The notes under the pieces were generated by a model. That model saw nothing but the letters and a program-made list of their open reading frames with translations, made no database searches and was not told where the DNA came from. 7,532 nt of DNA from Thomasclavelia sp. (lineage in GTDB: Bacteria; Bacillota_I; Bacilli_A; Erysipelotrichales; Erysipelotrichaceae): the NCBI GenBank assembly GCA_020024765.1, contig JAHHTG010000052.1:1-7532 (forward strand). Reading direction: 5' to 3'. The position numbers and the translations under genes are program-made. This document shows, piece by piece, positions 1 through 6,766 of this stretch (its first letter is position 1; each line of letters starts with the position of its first letter).

Positions 1-982
1 TAACGATACGTTCACCTGCAGCTTGAGCCATTTGAAATTCCGACATTAATGCCGCCACCATTCGGACAGGTTCATAGAACTGCATGGCATATTGGCTAAA
101 CATCATTAATGTACCAAATGATATGATATCTTGATTAGCTAGGTCTCCACCAATCCAAATAACTAGTACCAGACCAAGTGAAGATACAAACCAAACTAAT
201 GGTCTAAAGATACTCGAAAAATCAGCAGCACGTTTTGAAACTTTAAACATTTCGTTGGTTTCATCTTTGAAATCGTGGTATGTTGTGTTTTCCAACACTA
301 ATGTTTTAATTGTTTTAGCACCATTGATGCCTTCATTAAAACTATTAGTAATCTTAGAATTAGCCTTACGAACAAGACGATAATTCATTAATAGATGTTT
401 CTGAAAATAAATAGAAATGTAAGCCAACACAGGAACAACAATGCAAACCAATAAAGTTAATGTAACATTAGTCTTAAACATGATAATCAAAGAAATCGTC
501 ATCATTGCTATACCCCAAGAAATATCATTGAATGACCACGAAACAATTTCGGCTAAACGCGAAATATCGCCAGTCATACGCGCCATTAACCAGCCAATTG
601 GCGTTACATCAAAGTATGAAAACGATAATGAATGTAGCTTATCCAAACATTTTTTTCTTAAATCATATGCGAAGTCCATTTCAACAAGACCAGCTACTTT
701 AAAGAACAAGAAGTTTAAATAGCCAACAACTAGAATCATCACAAAGAAAACCGACACAAACATAATCAATTCTTCCATCGATTTTTGATTCGATGCGAAA
801 TTGTCAATGATTAAACGTGAAAAAACAGGCACAATCGAATCACTGAATGCAATTATGATTTGAATCACAGATAAAATCAGCATTCTTCTATATTGTGGTT
901 TAAATAGAACGGCAATCTTCTTCCAAACACCAATATTCAAGCCATCTTTCGAGAAATCTTTTTCTTCAAATTTACTTGCCAT
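1..982 (-). CDS. ABC exporter half-transporter, second subunit (partial, C-terminal ATPase domain outside window)
   Basis: Membrane domain of a type IV (MsbA/BmrCD-like) ABC exporter half; 327 codons are visible and the reading frame is still open at base 1. The start is ATG at 982-980 (protein begins MASKFEEKDF), preceded by a strong GGAGG at 993-989 with 6-nt spacing. It overlaps the end of the upstream ABC gene by 11 nt. Hydrophobic segments lie near residues 33-55, 72-95, 150-168, 173-193, 262-278 and 285-303, as expected for six helices. The coupling-helix region at about 121-149 has the family pattern (YFD, then PIG, then ARMTGDI). The visible part ends just past the last helix (QAAGERIV), where the linker to the nucleotide-binding domain normally begins, so Walker and signature motifs cannot be inspected. 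Because the preceding gene has a degenerate ATP site, this subunit is inferred to supply the catalytic Glu and H-loop His of the heterodimer. Substrate unknown; multidrug or lipid-like export is a family-level guess. Confidence 0.93.
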   Translation of the reverse strand, partial: MASKFEEKDFSKDGLNIGVWKKIAVLFKPQYRRMLILSVIQIIIAFSDSIVPVFSRLIIDNFASNQKSMEELIMFVSVFFVMILVVGYLNFLFFKVAGLVEMDFAYDLRKKCLDKLHSLSFSYFDVTPIGWLMARMTGDISRLAEIVSWSFNDISWGIAMMTISLIIMFKTNVTLTLLVCIVVPVLAYISIYFQKHLLMNYRLVRKANSKITNSFNEGINGAKTIKTLVLENTTYHDFKDETNEMFKVSKRAADFSSIFRPLVWFVSSLGLVLVIWIGGDLANQDIISFGTLMMFSQYAMQFYEPVRMVAALMSEFQMAQAAGERIV

Positions 983-2780
983 GATGTTCCTCCCATTCTA
1001 ATTTATATTGATTTTGAATTTGATAAATTCTTTGATATAGACCTGGCTTTTTGATTAATTCTTCATGTGTTCCAAGATCTTCAATCTTGCCTTCGTTCAT
1101 GACAACAATTAAATCACATGACTTGGCACTTGAAATACGCTGTGTAATTAGAATTTTTGTCAAATCTTGACGGAATTCTTTTAAATTAGCTGAAATTAAA
1201 GCATCTGTTTGCGTATCAACGGCGCTTAAAGAGTCATCAAAAACTAAAACTGACGCATTTTGCAGTAATGTTCTAGCTATAGCCACACGTTGTTTCTGCC
1301 CGCCAGACAAAGTAACACCATTCTCGCCTACGATCGTGTCATAGCCTTTTTCAAAACTCTCAATAACATCATGAACACATGCAATCTTGCAAACTTGTTC
1401 AATCTCATCTTGTGTTGCATCAGGTTTAACAATTGTTAAATTGTCACGAATTGAACGAGAAAATAAGAATGGTTCTTGTAATACTAATGCAACGTTTGTA
1501 CGAAGATATTCTTTATTAATATCTTGAATTGGAACGTCGTTGATTGTGATTTCACCACTCGTTGGTTCATACAATCTTGATAATAAATGAATTAATGAAG
1601 ACTTACCACAACCAGTTGAACCTACAATCGTAACAGTATCACCTTGTTTAATTTTTAGATTAATATTGTCTAGAACCTGAATCTTATCATCACCATAATC
1701 GAAACTGATATCTTTAAATTCGATATCGCCTTTTAAATTAGGCTTAAGACCGGAGTTAAGGTCTTCGATATCCGTTTCTACGATGTCAATTAAACGATTT
1801 AGTGAAACATTCATTTTACCAAAATCCGACAAAATGCGGCCCAAGGCACGGATTGGAAAAACGATCATAATTTGGTAGTTAAAGAAGATAACAAAATCAC
1901 CTAAAGAAATTTGACCATGATTAACAAATATTACTCCAATTAAAGATAAAGCAAGGATACTAAAAATACACATGAAATAACTTGTACTATAGTATTGACC
2001 TAAGCGAACAATCACTTTATATGTGACATCATGGAATTCTTGGTTGATTTTAGCAAATTTATCAATTTCATAGCGCTCACGATTAAAAGCTTTGACGACA
2101 CGGACACCAGATAATGATTCTTCAATAACTGTTGACATGCGAGCTTCTGTTTCATCAGATGCTAAGAAATCTTTTTGAATTTTAATTAAAAAATAATAAG
2201 AATACCCAAAAATAAAAGGTATAAAAATCAATGTGAACATTGCAAGTTTCGCATTGATACTTAGTAAAACACTCATCGCAATTAAAACAGTTGCGATAAT
2301 ATAGAAGACTTCGGCAAATTGGCCAGCAAAGAAACGTCTAACGACATCTACATCACTTGTACATTTTTGAATCAATTCACCGGTTTTGTTTTTAGAGTAA
2401 TAAGCATATGGTAATGATTCAATGTGCCAATATAACTCATTACGAATATTTTCAACTAGCCCCTCACTAATAACTCCTTGTAATTTTTGCCGTGTATGAA
2501 TAAACAATCCTACGACAATATAGATAATAATTAAGACAACACCAATTAAATATAAGTGATTGCGAATGTAATCAACACCACCTAATGCTGATGCTAAAAA
2601 ACCGATTAACATATTATTAATCGGTTGATTGTCAATCACATTATCAATTAAGAAACTTAAAACAACGCTTGAACAAAGGTTTAAACCTGCATAAGCAATT
2701 GTACACACAATTAATATGACAATAAGTGTTTGATATTTCTTAAGATGTTTCTTTAAATAATTTAGTTTAGACATTTTCAT
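972..2780 (-). CDS. ABC exporter half-transporter with degenerate ATPase site (BmrC/TM287-like), permease fused to ATPase
   Basis: Complete 602-residue half-transporter. The membrane domain has helices near residues 16-42, 75-95, 155-174, 178-200, 265-287 and 293-312, with the coupling-helix region at about 122-148. The nucleotide-binding domain covers about 352-590: Walker A GSTGCGKSS at 387-395, Q-loop Q435, signature LSGGQ at 491-495, Walker B VLVFD at 511-515 and D-loop SAVD at 519-522. The residue after the Walker B Asp is D516, not the usual catalytic Glu, and the H-loop residue is Q547, not His. This pairing is known in the degenerate subunit of heterodimeric exporters such as TM287/288 and BmrCD, so the protein is predicted to work only with the next gene's product. 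The start ATG at 2780 overlaps the TSCPD gene by 14 nt; ATG at 2774 (two residues shorter, 8-nt overlap) is equally possible. Neither has a clear Shine-Dalgarno site, so coupled re-initiation is likely. Substrate unknown. Confidence 0.95.
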   Translation of the reverse strand: MKMSKLNYLKKHLKKYQTLIVILIVCTIAYAGLNLCSSVVLSFLIDNVIDNQPINNMLIGFLASALGGVDYIRNHLYLIGVVLIIIYIVVGLFIHTRQKLQGVISEGLVENIRNELYWHIESLPYAYYSKNKTGELIQKCTSDVDVVRRFFAGQFAEVFYIIATVLIAMSVLLSINAKLAMFTLIFIPFIFGYSYYFLIKIQKDFLASDETEARMSTVIEESLSGVRVVKAFNRERYEIDKFAKINQEFHDVTYKVIVRLGQYYSTSYFMCIFSILALSLIGVIFVNHGQISLGDFVIFFNYQIMIVFPIRALGRILSDFGKMNVSLNRLIDIVETDIEDLNSGLKPNLKGDIEFKDISFDYGDDKIQVLDNINLKIKQGDTVTIVGSTGCGKSSLIHLLSRLYEPTSGEITINDVPIQDINKEYLRTNVALVLQEPFLFSRSIRDNLTIVKPDATQDEIEQVCKIACVHDVIESFEKGYDTIVGENGVTLSGGQKQRVAIARTLLQNASVLVFDDSLSAVDTQTDALISANLKEFRQDLTKILITQRISSAKSCDLIVVMNEGKIEDLGTHEELIKKPGLYQRIYQIQNQYKLEWEEHHGK

Positions 2781-3018
2781 TGAATTGTTTTAGGGCTTGA
2801 GCAATTTGATCGGGGCAAGATGTTGACTTACGACCACACGTAACGCCTTCGAATGCTGCAATGACTTCTTCAAGTGTTTTACCTTTAACAATACGGGAAA
2901 TTCCTAATAAATTACCTGGACATCCACCGATTACTTCTAAATTTGTAATACGACCATCTTCAATTTCAAAGATCATTTTTTGGGAACATGTTCCCTTTGG
3001 CTTATATTCGTAATGCAT
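2767..3018 (-). CDS. TSCPD domain-containing protein, 4-Cys type (TIGR03905-like), function unknown
   Basis: Small 83-residue cytosolic protein with no signal peptide or membrane segment. It carries the TSCPD motif at residues 66-70 and four cysteines, C11 (GTCS), C33 (GGCPGN), C61 (TCG) and C68 (SCPD). This matches the stand-alone four-cysteine TSCPD family. A related TSCPD region is found at the C-terminus of some ribonucleotide reductases, where cysteines serve metal or redox roles. Zn or Fe-S binding here is inference, and no biochemical function is established as far as I know. The length suits a complete single-domain protein. The start codon overlaps the ktrA stop by one base (TAATG), with an AAGGGTGG-like ribosome site inside the end of ktrA. 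The stop lies within the start region of the following ABC gene. This linkage makes co-expression with K+ uptake and ABC export very likely, though a shared pathway is unproven. Confidence 0.9.
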   Translation of the reverse strand: MHYEYKPKGTCSQKMIFEIEDGRITNLEVIGGCPGNLLGISRIVKGKTLEEVIAAFEGVTCGRKSTSCPDQIAQALKQFNENV

Positions 3019-3695
3019 TATCTTACCACCCTTTCTAAATCATCATAGTGATGAAATATGTTCTTATCTGCAACAACTAGTAATTGATCATCTTGTGCGA
3101 TAACATAACTTGGTTCTGGCGTAATTGTTAAATGATGATCGCCACCAGACTTAATACCTAAGACATTGATGCCAAAGTTGCGACGCAAATTTAATTCAAG
3201 CAATGATTTACCAATCCATATATTTGGTGCATGAACCTCCATTAGTGAATTATCGCTATCTAAATCCATTAATTCAACAATATTCCATGCAAGTAATTCT
3301 TTTGACACTTTTAAACCTGTTTCTTTTTCGGGCATCACAACACGATCAGCACCAATTTTCTTAAGAATTTCACCATAACGACGGCTCTTTGCTTTTGCTA
3401 AAACATAAGGTACACCTAGCTGTTTTAAATTAATAATCGCTAAAATTGATTCTTCAAGATGCGAACCAGTTGCAACAACCGCACAGTCGACATTATCAAT
3501 GCCAATAGCCTTTAATTGTTCAATATCAGTAAAGTCGCAGCAAACTGCTTGTGCAACTAAATCACTCATGCGTTCTACACATGTCATATCTTGATCAAGC
3601 GCAATAACGTCTTGATCATATTTCGTTAGTTCTTTAGAAATTGTTGAACCGAAGATTCCTAAACCTAACACCAAATATGTTCTTCGTTTATTCAT
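3018..3695 (-). CDS. ktrA: KtrA/TrkA-family regulatory (RCK) subunit of potassium uptake system
   Basis: Complete 225-residue cytosolic gating subunit of the Ktr K+ transporter; family members form an octameric ring under the KtrB dimer and respond to ATP/ADP or NAD(H). The RCK_N (TrkA_N) Rossmann domain covers about residues 5-125. Its nucleotide motif is GLGIFG at 11-16, with acidic D34 at the end of the second strand. The conserved segment KIGADRVVMPEK lies at 113-124. RCK_C (TrkA_C) covers about 140-222; in related Gram-positive KtrA proteins this domain binds c-di-AMP, which shuts uptake, so the same control is inferred here. The length matches Bacillus KtrA/KtrC. The ATG at 3695 has a strong GGGGGA ribosome site (3706-3701) 5 nt upstream, which fixes the start. 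It lies 21 nt after ktrB and overlaps the TSCPD gene by one base. KtrA and KtrC paralogues cannot be told apart by eye, but pairing with an adjacent ktrB favours ktrA. Confidence 0.95.
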   Translation of the reverse strand: MNKRRTYLVLGLGIFGSTISKELTKYDQDVIALDQDMTCVERMSDLVAQAVCCDFTDIEQLKAIGIDNVDCAVVATGSHLEESILAIINLKQLGVPYVLAKAKSRRYGEILKKIGADRVVMPEKETGLKVSKELLAWNIVELMDLDSDNSLMEVHAPNIWIGKSLLELNLRRNFGINVLGIKSGGDHHLTITPEPSYVIAQDDQLLVVADKNIFHHYDDLERVVR

Positions 3696-3716
3696 ATAAT
3701 TCCCCCGCCTATAAGA

Positions 3717-5117
3717 CTATCCCACAATAATTTCAGTCTTTGGATATTTAATTAAATTTCTTGCATATTTACTTTCAGTTGTAAAAGTATATGCGATTGT
3801 GATAGGGCCTACACGACCCATAAACATTAACAAGATGATACAAATTTTGCCAACTGTGCTAAGTGAAGCTGTAATACCTGTAGTTAAACCCACTGTTCCA
3901 ATAGCAGAAACAATTTCGAAGAGAATATCTAAACTTTCAAATTGTTCTGTTGACAACATTATAAACCATGCAGCAAAAACTGCGACAATATATAAGAAAA
4001 ATACAGTATACGCTTTTATAAAATTGCGTTTTCTCACGTGATGTTTGAAGATACGCATATGTCTTTCATCCTTTAAATCAGTATAAACGATAAGGATTAA
4101 AAGAAAGAATGTTGTAGTTTTAATACCGCCAGCAGTACCACCTGGTGAACCGCCTATAAACATTAAGATAATCATTAAGACTTTTGTTGATCTTAAGATA
4201 ATTGAATAATCAATAGTAAAGAAACCAGCGGTTCTTAAAGTCGCCGAGTTGAAGAAAGCATTTAGCAATTTATCACCAAATGTTAAATCAGCCAAAGCAT
4301 TATTGTATTCAAGAATTAAAATGCCAAACATACCAATTCCCAATAAACTAATTGTCAGAATCGTAACTAATTTTGTATGAATTCTTAGACGATGTTGGTT
4401 ATTAATTAAATGATTTTTAGTACGAATAAAGACCTTTAGACGTTGATGATAATCAAACCAAATCGCAAAACCAATACCGCCCAAAATGATTAATAACGCA
4501 ACAGTAATAACGATGACAGGATGTGATTGATACATCATTAAAGATGTTGATCCAAAACAGTCAATGCCAGCATTACAGAATGCGGAAATTGATAAGAAAA
4601 TACCTTGAGCTACTGCTTCAACTAGATTAAAATTACCAGTTAAATATAGTGAAGTACCTAAGATTAATGCTCCTATGCCTTCAAAAATAAAGGTATATCT
4701 GAAGATGGAAATAACATACGTTCTAATATCTTCAAAGTCCATCTTATTTAAAGCATCTTTTAATAAAGATCTTTCTTTAAAATCTAGTTTGGCATTCATT
4801 AGTAATAACATGACCGAAATAACTGTCATTAAGCCTAAACCGCCAAATTGAATTAAAACTAGCACCACAAATCTTCCAAAAATGGTGTATTGATCAAGAA
4901 TCGTAGTCGTTAATAAACCAGTTACACAAGTTGCCGAGGTCGCAGTAAAGAGATTATCAATAAATGGTAATGGCTCACCGATGTTTGAAATTGGCAACAT
5001 TAATAAAAAGGTCCCTGATAATATAAGGACTAAGAAACTAAAAATCAAGATTTTTGGGACGCTAAAACGATCAAACATTTTGGTCCATAAACTCGCAATT
5101 TTGTGTCTCATACACAT
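3717..5117 (-). CDS. ktrB: KtrB-type potassium-translocating membrane subunit (TrkH/KtrB family)
   Basis: Integral membrane pore of the Ktr K+ uptake system, 466 residues. All four pore-loop filter repeats of the superfamily are present, each with its key glycine: TCVTG (G67), AFCNAG (G184), LRTAG (G298) and IGTVG (G410). The helix-breaking gating loop in the third repeat is visible as the Gly/Ser/Pro-rich stretch GGSPGGTAGGIK at 322-333. The C-terminus (KYPKTEIIVG) resembles KtrB rather than longer TrkH proteins. It heads the operon, and the KtrA partner follows after 21 nt. The start is uncertain. The longest version begins at ATG 5117, but a good -10 box ends at 5119 and no Shine-Dalgarno site precedes this ATG. 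ATG at 5111 (residue 3, possibly leaderless) or 5078 (residue 14, MFDRFSVPK) are alternatives, and the latter still keeps all family-conserved sequence. K+ specificity is inferred from the glycine filter. Confidence 0.95.
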   Translation of the reverse strand: MCMRHKIASLWTKMFDRFSVPKILIFSFLVLILSGTFLLMLPISNIGEPLPFIDNLFTATSATCVTGLLTTTILDQYTIFGRFVVLVLIQFGGLGLMTVISVMLLLMNAKLDFKERSLLKDALNKMDFEDIRTYVISIFRYTFIFEGIGALILGTSLYLTGNFNLVEAVAQGIFLSISAFCNAGIDCFGSTSLMMYQSHPVIVITVALLIILGGIGFAIWFDYHQRLKVFIRTKNHLINNQHRLRIHTKLVTILTISLLGIGMFGILILEYNNALADLTFGDKLLNAFFNSATLRTAGFFTIDYSIILRSTKVLMIILMFIGGSPGGTAGGIKTTTFFLLILIVYTDLKDERHMRIFKHHVRKRNFIKAYTVFFLYIVAVFAAWFIMLSTEQFESLDILFEIVSAIGTVGLTTGITASLSTVGKICIILLMFMGRVGPITIAYTFTTESKYARNLIKYPKTEIIVG

Positions 5118-5118
5118 G

Positions 5119-5147
5119 ATTATAATTCTTTATAATCTAATCGACAA
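5119..5147 (-). promoter_or_regulatory. Predicted sigma-A promoter of the ktrB operon
   Basis: On the minus strand, a -35 box TTGTCG (5147-5142) is followed by a 17-nt spacer and a perfect -10 box TATAAT (5124-5119). The expected transcription start is near 5112, which is downstream of the longest ktrB ATG (5117) and almost on the second ATG (5111). A second AT-rich hexamer, TATAAA (5134-5129), could serve as another -10 but has no good -35. Either way the leader would be very short unless translation starts at 5078. Confidence 0.6.
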
Positions 5148-5196
5148 GTTAAAATAACTATTTTTTGTAACAAATGCCATATCTAGCTTTGTCAGG

Positions 5197-5225
5197 TTGA
5201 AAAAAGCCTCATATTAGAGTAGAAT
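5197..5225 (+). promoter_or_regulatory. Predicted sigma-A promoter of gltX
   Basis: A -35 box TTGAAA (5197-5202), a 17-nt spacer and a -10 box TAGAAT (5220-5225) each differ from consensus at one position. The expected transcription start is about 5232, leaving a leader of roughly 19 nt. That is too short for a T-box or other riboswitch. It is divergent from the ktrB promoter in the same 133-nt gap. Confidence 0.65.
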
Positions 5226-5238
5226 TTAAAGGTATTTT

Positions 5239-5246
5239 AGAGGTAG
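5239..5246 (+). promoter_or_regulatory. gltX ribosome binding site
   Basis: The sequence AGAGGTAG has its GAGG core (5240-5243) 7 nt before the ATG at 5251. This supports that ATG as the start, and no longer in-frame protein is needed since the family N-terminus (VRTRFAPSPTG) begins immediately. Confidence 0.7.
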
Positions 5247-5250
5247 AAAA

Positions 5251-6714
5251 ATGGAAAAAGTAAGAACAAGATTTGCTCCAAGTCCTACAGGATATATGCA
5301 TATCGGTAACTTAAGAACTGCATTATATACTTACTTGGTAGCAAAGAAACACAAAGACGGTGTCTTCATTCTACGTATTGAAGATACTGACCAAGGGCGT
5401 TTAGTTGATGGTGCTGTCGATATTATCTACAACACTTTAAAACAATGTCACCTAGAGCATGACGAAGGACCAGACGTTGGTGGTGAATACGGACCATATG
5501 TTCAATCAGAACGTATGAAATCTGGTATCTATAAAGAATACGCCATGAAATTAGTTGAAATGGGTAAAGCTCATATTTGTTTCTGTAGCGAAGACGATAT
5601 TCAATCACAAAAAGAAGTTGCAGAAGCTAAGGGTGAATCATTCATTTACCGTGACCCATGTAAACACTTAAGCAAAGAAGAAATTGAACAACGTATCGCT
5701 AATGGCGAACCATACGTTATTCGTCAAAACATCGATCCAAATGGTACAACATCATTCGAAGATGAAATTTATGGTACAATCACAGTTGAAAACTCAATTC
5801 TTGACGAAATGATTTTATTAAAATCTGATGGTTACCCTACTTATAACTTCGCTAACGTTATCGATGACCATTTAATGGGTATCACAGATGTAGTACGTGG
5901 CAACGAATACTTATCAAGTACTCCTAAGTACAACCTACTTTATGAAGCATTTGGTTGGAACTGCCCTCGCTACATCCACTGTCCACCAGTAATGAAAGAT
6001 GAACATCAAAAATTATCTAAGCGTAATGGTGATGCATCGTTCCAAGATCTAGTAGCTAAAGGTTACTTACCAGAAGCAATTCTTAACTATATTGCTTTAT
6101 TAGGATGGTCACCTGAAGAAGAACGTGAAATCTATTCATTAGAAGAACTATGTGAAGCATTTAATGTTAAACGTATTAATACTTCTGGTGCTATTTTTGA
6201 TATCGAAAAGTTAAAATGGATGAATGGCGTATATTTAAGAGATATGGATTTTGACAAGTTTGTAACACTAGTGACTCCTTATATCAAACAATCAGTTCAT
6301 AAAGATTATGATTTAACTAAGATTGCTCATATCTTAAAAGAACGTACAACTTTATTGAATGATATTCCTGAAATGGTTGACTTCATTGACGAACTATGTG
6401 ATTACGATATTGAATTATTCGTTAATAAAAAAATGAAGACAACTCCTGAAATTGCTTTAAATTCATTAAAAGAAGCTAAGACATTATTAAGCGGTGATTT
6501 AGAATGGGATCACGACCACTTACACGATGCCTTAATTAACTTAGCTAAGACACTTGAAATCAAGAATGGTCAATTACTATTCCCTATTCGCGTTGCCTTA
6601 AGTGGCAAAGCATTCACACCAGGTGGAGCAATCGAACTTGCAGAAATTTTCGGTAAAGAAGAAACTTTACGAAGAATCGACATCGCTATTAATAAACTTG
6701 AAACAAGCCTTTAA
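5251..6714 (+). CDS. gltX: Glutamyl-tRNA synthetase
   Basis: Cytosolic class Ic aminoacyl-tRNA synthetase that charges glutamate onto tRNA-Glu; 487 residues, the usual bacterial length. The N-terminus has the family signature RFAPSPTGYMHIGN, with the HIGH-type motif at residues 17-20. The ATP-binding KMSKS-type motif is KLSKR at 254-258. A zinc site of CxC...CxH form is complete (C110, C112, C137, H139), matching the arrangement in E. coli GluRS. Other conserved parts include LRIEDTD at 41-47 and VIRQN at 156-160. The helical anticodon-binding domain runs from about 325 to 487, ending with the conserved SGKAFTPGGAIEL region. Many Bacillota lack GlnRS and use a non-discriminating GluRS that also charges tRNA-Gln for amidation by GatCAB. 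That is plausible here but cannot be judged from this window. It is a single-gene unit with its own promoter and a terminator 9 nt past the stop. Confidence 0.98.
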   Translation: MEKVRTRFAPSPTGYMHIGNLRTALYTYLVAKKHKDGVFILRIEDTDQGRLVDGAVDIIYNTLKQCHLEHDEGPDVGGEYGPYVQSERMKSGIYKEYAMKLVEMGKAHICFCSEDDIQSQKEVAEAKGESFIYRDPCKHLSKEEIEQRIANGEPYVIRQNIDPNGTTSFEDEIYGTITVENSILDEMILLKSDGYPTYNFANVIDDHLMGITDVVRGNEYLSSTPKYNLLYEAFGWNCPRYIHCPPVMKDEHQKLSKRNGDASFQDLVAKGYLPEAILNYIALLGWSPEEEREIYSLEELCEAFNVKRINTSGAIFDIEKLKWMNGVYLRDMDFDKFVTLVTPYIKQSVHKDYDLTKIAHILKERTTLLNDIPEMVDFIDELCDYDIELFVNKKMKTTPEIALNSLKEAKTLLSGDLEWDHDHLHDALINLAKTLEIKNGQLLFPIRVALSGKAFTPGGAIELAEIFGKEETLRRIDIAINKLETSL

Positions 6715-6723
6715 TTAATAATT

Positions 6724-6754
6724 ATGCCTCGGATTAATCCGAGGCATTTTATTT
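6724..6754 (+). terminator. Rho-independent terminator of gltX, possibly bidirectional
   Basis: A perfect 10-bp stem, ATGCCTCGGA (6724-6733) with TCCGAGGCAT (6738-6747), closes a TTAA loop and is followed by a T-rich run (6747-6754, one A interruption). It begins 9 nt after the gltX stop. The convergent gene ends at 6767, so the same hairpin may stop it too, but the minus-strand tail (AATTATTAATTA) is a weaker U-tract. Confidence 0.92.
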
Positions 6755-6766
6755 ATCAAGTGTTTA

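Noticed and set aside
441..722. Plus-strand open frame of 93 codons
   Set aside because: It lies wholly antisense to the membrane domain of the partial ABC exporter gene, has no ribosome site and no recognisable domain; a shadow frame.
1198..1250. D516 and Q547 of the first ABC subunit as inactivating mutations (pseudogene)
   Set aside because: This paired substitution is a known feature of the degenerate subunit in heterodimeric exporters; the frame is intact and other motifs are conserved.
3799..4041. Plus-strand open frame of 80 codons
   Set aside because: Antisense to the conserved C-terminal part of ktrB, without ribosome site or domain features.
5118..5250. T-box or c-di-AMP riboswitch upstream of gltX or ktrB
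   Set aside because: The predicted leaders are about 20 nt or less, and the whole gap is 133 nt with no T-box motif or large structured element visible.
5423..5608. Minus-strand open frame of 61 codons
   Set aside because: Antisense to the zinc-site region of gltX; no supporting signals.
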